From G963662655 sp963665015 (GTDB taxonomy: Bacteria > Cloacimonadota > Cloacimonadia > Cloacimonadales > JAIOQZ01): a stretch of DNA of 64,000 nucleotides. The stretch is from contig CAXXSY010000004.1 of assembly GCA_963665015.2 (NCBI GenBank), positions 1,178,001-1,242,000 on the forward strand, read 5' to 3'. The notes beneath the pieces are model-generated. The model had not been told where the DNA came from and made no database searches. It was given only the letters and a program-made list of their open reading frames with translations. This document shows positions 58,956-64,000 of the stretch, piece after piece. Position 1 is the stretch's first letter. Every line of letters begins with the position of its first letter. The translations under genes were made by a program, and so were the position numbers.

Positions 58956-61900
58956 TTAGATCTTAACCTCAACATATCGGAATCCAACCGTATAGTCGTT
59001 ATCCTTAATCCCGTTCAGAAGCTCCACGTATTTTCGCTCCTGCCAAGCATCCGCGATACCGCCCGTCTTGTAATCCACGATCAGGATTTTCTTTCTCGCA
59101 TCGTCGATCAACAACCGGTCGATTCGATATTCCCTATCTTCGTCGTCGAAGACGGAAATCTCGTTGAAGACGCGGCTCCACTCTGTTGAGAAGATGTCCG
59201 GATGCTCTTTAGTCCATAGCTTCAAACAACCCAGAATCTCTTCGATCCGGCTAGCGGAATACATACCGCCGAAATCACGATACGCGGCTTCACGCGCGGC
59301 GTCGAATTCCTCCACGGCACCCGTTTTCACCAAGGAAAGGCACAGGTGGACCAACTCGCCCTTGAAGATCGAATCGCCTTTGTAAGCCTGGATCAGGAGG
59401 TGCGCGTTCTCCGGATCTGCCACCTTTCTCTCTCGAAACGCATTCTTCGGCTCGATATGCTTCATGATCGACGGCACATCGTAATCCGCGACATTGCTGT
59501 CGGGCTCCTCGACAACCTCAGTCTGCATAACCGATCCGACGCGATAGATGCCATTCTCGTCAAGCTCCTCGCCGATCTCCCGGAAGAGCATCGCCAGCAG
59601 CGACTTGATCGTGCCGGGTTCCTTCGACGCCTTGTCGATGGCGACAGCCGCGTCCGCTGCTTCCTGCACGGTATAGACAAAGAGGTTGTTTTTCGCACGG
59701 GTAAGCGCTACGTAGAGCGCGTTGATCTCGTCGGTAAAGTCCGCCATTACCTGGGAATCCATCAATTCGCGCATCCGGTCGAAAGGTTTTCCTGTTATAT
59801 CGGTCAGGCAATTCTTCAGAACGGAGACGTATTCGCTGTTGCAGATGATCAGATCGGTGGGCGCGGTACCGCGATCGGAGAGTCGATAGAAAGTCTGCAA
59901 ATCGAGCCTTCCCGCGCCACCGCCACGATTGGAGAATTGCAGATAGACGAAGGTCGTGTCGAACTGCAAACCTTTTGATTTGTGGATGCTCATCAGCCGG
60001 ACCGCGTCGCCCTTTTCCATTCCCACCTGGCTCAGGGCGTCGCTTCCCCGGTCTCGATCCAGTTCCCGCAGGAAATCGTAAACACCCGCATCGAACTTTT
60101 GGACATAGTCCATGAAGCGCGCCAGATTGCGCAGATCGACTTGACTCCATCCGGTAGAGCCGTGGCGCTCGATTGTCAACGAGAGGATTCGGTACAACTG
60201 CGTGCTATCGACCAGGTTCTTGAGGAACTCGATCAGATCGTCGTCCGCGATTTCGTCCGCCAGGTCGTTCAGGAATCCGATGCCGTGCTCGGGCTGCTCG
60301 ACGGCACGATACCGGAGCAGCAACCGGTTGAATCGCTCGTTGTCCATCCGATAAAAGTCCGAGCGCAGAAAGACAAGCAGATCGTAAAAATCGAACCACG
60401 CCACGTAGCGCAGGAGGTGGATCAACGGCTTGACAAGTCTGTGCTCCGCGAGGGACGCGCTCGATTCGTGGATGTAGGGTATGCCGATGTCGTCGAGCGC
60501 TTGCGCGATTTGGTCGAGGTCCCGGTTGGTTCGGGCGAGGATGGCGGAATCTCCCGCGCCGGAGGCGATCTTCGGCGCGACCATCTTCTCCACGAAGTCC
60601 TTGTAGCACTGCTCCTTTTCGCGCGGCGTCTTGCTCCTTGGGCTGTAGCGGTCGAATCGCACCTCGACGTAGCCTTCGTCCTTGTCTGGGAGATGCTGCA
60701 CGTCGTGGAACTGCCAGTCGCGATCGTCGAGCGAATCCGCGATGGTAGAGAAGTATCGATTCACGAAATCCAGGATGCGTCTCTGACTACGATAACAGGT
60801 GGCAAGCGTCTCTTCCTCGATCGCGTGGAAGACGGTGCGCATCCTGCCCAGCAGTTCCCGCTCGCCTCCGCGCCAGCCGTAGATCGCCTGCTTTTCGTCA
60901 CCGACGATGATGAAGCCGCCGTAGTCCTCGGCGCCGTAGCCGCTGGAGATTTCGAACAGGAGCGGTTCGAGCAGCTTCCATTGCAGGATGCTGGTATCCT
61001 GGAATTCGTCAATGAAGATGTAGCGGACACGCTGACTGAGGAATTCGTAGAAGAGGTTGGTCACCATGCTCGTGCCGGGATCGATCAGCCCCATATCGTC
61101 CTCGTGCAGCGCCCGGTAGGTGAACCACAGGATGTCGTTGTGGGTGAAGTCGCGTCCCGCCATTTTGAGGCGGTCGTATTCGTCGAACACGATCCGCGCG
61201 ATCAGCCGGATGATGCGCTCTTCCTTGCGCATATCGCTGATCACGCCGCGAACCAGTAGCGGAAATACGTTCCGGGCGTACGCGTCTCGCTGTTCTTCGG
61301 AGGTCTTGCGCTTTCCGAGTGTCTTTTCCGCACGGAATTCCGCCGCGTGGATGCGCAGGAAATCATTGTTCAGCGCGATTGGAAGCTGCGTTTCGTAATT
61401 CGAAAAACCGATATCGTTGCGCGTGACGACGGTTTTCAGCCCCTTTCCGATCAGGTAATCGACCAATGCGTTCGAAGTGGAAAGATTCTCCCGAATGAAA
61501 TCGACCAGCGCTGTGCGGTACTTGCGGTACCAGTCGGCGGAATCCTCCGGCTCTTCGAAGATACTGGGGACGTCGAACAGCCAGCGGTTGTCGATCATGC
61601 TCTTGATCAGGTTGCGATACGCGGACAGGTCCTTGCCGCGATGGATGTACTTCTGAAAGACGCTGGAGAATGCCGTCATGGCGTCGTTGTCCTCGATAAC
61701 TTTTTCGAGAATCCGCTGATAGACGTCGTCGTCGTTTTCGTTGACCACGGAAAAGTCGTCGATCTGCATCGCCGGTGCTACCAACTGCTGGAAGACGAGC
61801 TGCGTGAAGCCGTCGATGGTGCGGATCATCAGCAGGTGACGGTTTTTCCGCATGCTTTGGAAAACTCTCCCGAGGTAGTCCTTTTGCCTGTCGTCGAGCG

Positions 61901-62138
61901 GGTTTTTCAGTATATCGCGATAATCCTCCTCCTGCCGGACGATCATGCCGAGGTGCTCGAAGATTCGTTCGCGTATCTCGGAGGTTGCCTTTCGGGTGAA
62001 GGTGATGACCAGGATTTCGCGATAGAGATCGTCGCGCGAATACCCGGTGTGGTGCCCCATCTTCAGCAGCGTGGCGATGAATTCGACCGATATGCGGTAG
62101 GTCTTGCCGGTTCCGGCGCTTGCTCTGACCAGGATCAT
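58956..62138 (-). CDS. addA: AddA-like helicase-nuclease subunit
   Basis: 1060 residues. The UvrD-type helicase has Walker A RASAGTGKTYRIS at residue 4 onward, FTRKATSEIRERI (motif Ia), YIFIDEFQDTSILQW (Walker B), VGDEKQAIYGWRGGE, and VRLMSIHKSKGLQFDTTFVY. The C-terminal PD-(D/E)XK nuclease has YRIDRLLID then ILIVDYKTGG. It resects double-strand breaks for RecA. The start at 62138 overlaps the addB stop (ATGA), and the frame upstream is inside addB. Confidence 0.9.
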   Translation of the reverse strand: MILVRASAGTGKTYRISVEFIATLLKMGHHTGYSRDDLYREILVITFTRKATSEIRERIFEHLGMIVRQEEDYRDILKNPLDDRQKDYLGRVFQSMRKNRHLLMIRTIDGFTQLVFQQLVAPAMQIDDFSVVNENDDDVYQRILEKVIEDNDAMTAFSSVFQKYIHRGKDLSAYRNLIKSMIDNRWLFDVPSIFEEPEDSADWYRKYRTALVDFIRENLSTSNALVDYLIGKGLKTVVTRNDIGFSNYETQLPIALNNDFLRIHAAEFRAEKTLGKRKTSEEQRDAYARNVFPLLVRGVISDMRKEERIIRLIARIVFDEYDRLKMAGRDFTHNDILWFTYRALHEDDMGLIDPGTSMVTNLFYEFLSQRVRYIFIDEFQDTSILQWKLLEPLLFEISSGYGAEDYGGFIIVGDEKQAIYGWRGGERELLGRMRTVFHAIEEETLATCYRSQRRILDFVNRYFSTIADSLDDRDWQFHDVQHLPDKDEGYVEVRFDRYSPRSKTPREKEQCYKDFVEKMVAPKIASGAGDSAILARTNRDLDQIAQALDDIGIPYIHESSASLAEHRLVKPLIHLLRYVAWFDFYDLLVFLRSDFYRMDNERFNRLLLRYRAVEQPEHGIGFLNDLADEIADDDLIEFLKNLVDSTQLYRILSLTIERHGSTGWSQVDLRNLARFMDYVQKFDAGVYDFLRELDRDRGSDALSQVGMEKGDAVRLMSIHKSKGLQFDTTFVYLQFSNRGGGAGRLDLQTFYRLSDRGTAPTDLIICNSEYVSVLKNCLTDITGKPFDRMRELMDSQVMADFTDEINALYVALTRAKNNLFVYTVQEAADAAVAIDKASKEPGTIKSLLAMLFREIGEELDENGIYRVGSVMQTEVVEEPDSNVADYDVPSIMKHIEPKNAFRERKVADPENAHLLIQAYKGDSIFKGELVHLCLSLVKTGAVEEFDAAREAAYRDFGGMYSASRIEEILGCLKLWTKEHPDIFSTEWSRVFNEISVFDDEDREYRIDRLLIDDARKKILIVDYKTGGIADAWQERKYVELLNGIKDNDYTVGFRYVEVKI

Positions 62139-64000
62139 TTCACACCCCGCAATCCGTACAATTGAAGATAGGGGTCGTTGCGCCCGGTTCGCTTCTCCGA
62201 TGGCGTGAAACAATCATTCAGCACGACCGGCTCGAACGCGCCAGCGATCATCTCTTTCAGATCGCTCCAGGATGTTTTCGCGTCGAACGACTGCAAGAGG
62301 CTGTCCATCACGAAGTAGTAGCGCGATTCGTAGCTGCCGTGTCCCGAGGGCGCTCCCTGTTCGTCCGAGAACAGGATTCGCTCGTAGAACCGCGTCTGGT
62401 ATTTCGGCAGTCCGCCCTCGAAATTTCGGCTGCTGCCCGTCTTGAAATCGAAAATCCAGAACCGGTTCGAGGAGGTCTCATGCGCCAGCAGATCGATCCG
62501 ACCGGAGAGATCGAGCGTCACCCCGGCATTGTCGTAGGTCAGCTCGAGCGGCGGATTGTGATACATGCTCGCGACCGGCTTGCCGCACTCGGCGTGAAAA
62601 CGGAATTGCCGGATGGACAACGGCGAGACCAAACCCATGAATTGCTCCACGAAGTCGATCACCGATGCCCTCAGGTACGGTAGCAGAATTTTATCGAAAT
62701 ATTTGCGGCTGTATCCGCACGGGATTTTGTAATAAAACTTCTTTTTGTCGCGCATGATCCAGTCGAATTGGCGGTCGATCATTGCGCCGAGTCGATGCTC
62801 CTCGATGGGGACGCCGCTGCGGTTGACCTTATCGTCCCGGATCAGGCGGTTGAACTCGATGAAGAGGTTCTGCATCACCTCGTGAACCATGTTGCCGAAA
62901 ATCAGATTGTCCAGTCCGCGCTCCTCCGAGATTTCCAGCGGTTCGAGCCGAACCAGGTGCAGCAAGCAATAAGCCGCGGAATCCTTGATCAGAGTTTGCA
63001 GGCCGGAGAATGAGAGCGGCAGTCGTTCATTCGTCAGGAATGGTTGCAGCGGAATTCTCAGCGGTTCCACAGGGTCCGTGTCCGTTCGCTTCGGCTGGAA
63101 CAGGCCACGCACGTACCCGGCGTAATCGCCCTTGAACGAGAACGTGTCGTCCGATTTCGCGTCGCGTACCATTGTGAGCGCTTCGGCGAAGCTGCTGACA
63201 TGCAGGTTGGCGTCGCGGTCGGTTCGGTACAGGAGCGTGATCTTTCCGCCGGAAAGACACAGGGCGATGAACCGGAAGAAATCATGCCGTCGCCTTGCTT
63301 CGCTGTCCGGCAAGCCCAGCGTCTTGCGCTGCCTGTCGGTGAACAGGTAGTCCGTGCCGCGCTTCGCGGGGAAGGTGCCTTCCTGGATGTTCATGAACAG
63401 GATGTCCCTGCCGGGGGCGAGGTTGTCGGTTTCGTCGAGACGCAGGAGTCGGGACCGTCCGCCATCCCGCCGGTCATGGATTTTCCTCGACTCTACCGTA
63501 ACGAGAAACGCGTCCAGGAGTTGCACGCCCTTAAGGTCGATATCGATCCGGCGCATGGTGGATGCGGTGTCCAGCAGGATGCGAAGCATGCGATCGCTGG
63601 AAAAATCCGCAATAATAAACGATAGCCCCGTAATGAATCCGCTCAGGTCACGCACATTGCGAAGCGTACGGATATCGCTCTGAAATTCGGGCTTCAAGCC
63701 TTCCAGATCGAGAGGTAGAGATCGCAGCTTGTCCTTCTTGATTCTGGCTAAAAATTCTTCGCGGAAGTTCTCCGTGAAATACCGTGAGCGAAACATCTCG
63801 CAATCCATCGCCCGGACCAGGACATGCGCGGGGAAGAGCGGTACCGGATCGTCTTCGCGGTACTCGAGTTGCGAAAGGATGTCGCGCAGGATCGAGAGAA
63901 ATTGCACCGCCGGCTCGAGCGAGACGGACGACCGGATATCCATCGACAGAATCTTTGGATCGAATAGCAGATAGAAGGGATCGGACTGATTATCGACCAC
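62135..64000 (-). CDS. addB: AddB-like exonuclease subunit, partial (5' end outside window)
   Basis: 621 residues of the C-terminal part. A helicase-like middle (LFMNIQEGTFPAKRGTDYLF) is followed by a PD-(D/E)XK nuclease: GNMVHEVMQNLF, LDLSGRIDLLAHE and FWIFDFKTGSSR. The four-Cys Fe-S set normally framing this nuclease in AddB is not evident: only isolated Cys (e.g. AAYCLLHL and LNDCFTP) are seen. It pairs with AddA encoded directly downstream. Confidence 0.85.
   Translation of the reverse strand: MVDNQSDPFYLLFDPKILSMDIRSSVSLEPAVQFLSILRDILSQLEYREDDPVPLFPAHVLVRAMDCEMFRSRYFTENFREEFLARIKKDKLRSLPLDLEGLKPEFQSDIRTLRNVRDLSGFITGLSFIIADFSSDRMLRILLDTASTMRRIDIDLKGVQLLDAFLVTVESRKIHDRRDGGRSRLLRLDETDNLAPGRDILFMNIQEGTFPAKRGTDYLFTDRQRKTLGLPDSEARRRHDFFRFIALCLSGGKITLLYRTDRDANLHVSSFAEALTMVRDAKSDDTFSFKGDYAGYVRGLFQPKRTDTDPVEPLRIPLQPFLTNERLPLSFSGLQTLIKDSAAYCLLHLVRLEPLEISEERGLDNLIFGNMVHEVMQNLFIEFNRLIRDDKVNRSGVPIEEHRLGAMIDRQFDWIMRDKKKFYYKIPCGYSRKYFDKILLPYLRASVIDFVEQFMGLVSPLSIRQFRFHAECGKPVASMYHNPPLELTYDNAGVTLDLSGRIDLLAHETSSNRFWIFDFKTGSSRNFEGGLPKYQTRFYERILFSDEQGAPSGHGSYESRYYFVMDSLLQSFDAKTSWSDLKEMIAGAFEPVVLNDCFTPSEKRTGRNDPYLQLYGLRGVK

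Overview
The window is about 64 kb of a moderately GC-rich (roughly 55%) bacterial chromosome. No rRNA, tRNA or phage module was seen. The best guess is a bacterium of the Fibrobacterota-Chlorobiota-Bacteroidota (FCB) superphylum, for example a Cloacimonadota- or Marinimicrobia-like lineage. The grounds are: secreted proteins ending in a YPNPFNP-type C-terminal sorting domain, a very large C25 (gingipain/PorU-like) peptidase, a bacterial geranylgeranylglyceryl phosphate synthase, and many lipoproteins with TTGACA-type promoters. The exact phylum is inference.

Layout. 1-5.6 kb: end of an RqcH/NFACT protein, a cupin, queC, a DUF559 gene inside a large direct repeat, ribD, an AT-rich ApeA-like HEPN gene (candidate phage defence) and a Nudix hydrolase. 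6-10.3 kb: valS with a clear terminator, a GNAT acetyltransferase, and a REP-associated tyrosine transposase (RAYT) inside 77-bp perfect inverted repeats. 10.3-16.2 kb: GGGP synthase, PHP phosphatase, epimerase and methyltransferase in one tight operon, then MoxR, a PAS histidine kinase and a small membrane protein. 16.4-22.9 kb: a PEGA/FGE fusion, then a minus-strand sulfate uptake operon (Rrf2 regulator, sbp, cysT, cysW, cysA). 23-31.3 kb: two lipoproteins, an HD-GYP response regulator, ttcA, then a nitroreductase / C-S lyase / MscS / TauE operon. 31.3-43.9 kb: hslO, a secreted FG-GAP protein, a serpin, ligA, DinB, small membrane proteins, a carboxypeptidase-regulatory-like lipoprotein and a solute-binding lipoprotein. 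43.9-50.3 kb: the C25 peptidase, divergent from a secreted GLUG-repeat protein with a sorting domain. 50.6-58.9 kb: a GGDEF protein, a pyridoxamine-oxidase-like protein, an unknown small protein, a large hybrid histidine kinase, a HisC-like aminotransferase and an RRM protein. 58.9-64 kb: addA and most of addB.

The most striking feature is the intergenic DNA. It is packed with short palindromic repeats that look like several families but share one skeleton: a GG-NCGC lead, a stem, a TCC-type loop, the matching stem, and ATCTCT. The stems differ between families by paired, compensating changes. One of these families forms the ends of the RAYT unit, so the window seems to hold both a REP transposase and its spread-out, diversified substrates. 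A second, longer compound repeat (CCCTCACCC...GATGAGGG) supplies the last codons and the stop of three genes.

Functional themes: sulfur uptake and handling (sulfate transporter, C-S lyase, TauE, TtcA), envelope and secretion (C25 peptidase, sorting-domain proteins, possible archaeal-type ether-lipid step), and signalling (two histidine kinases, HD-GYP, GGDEF).
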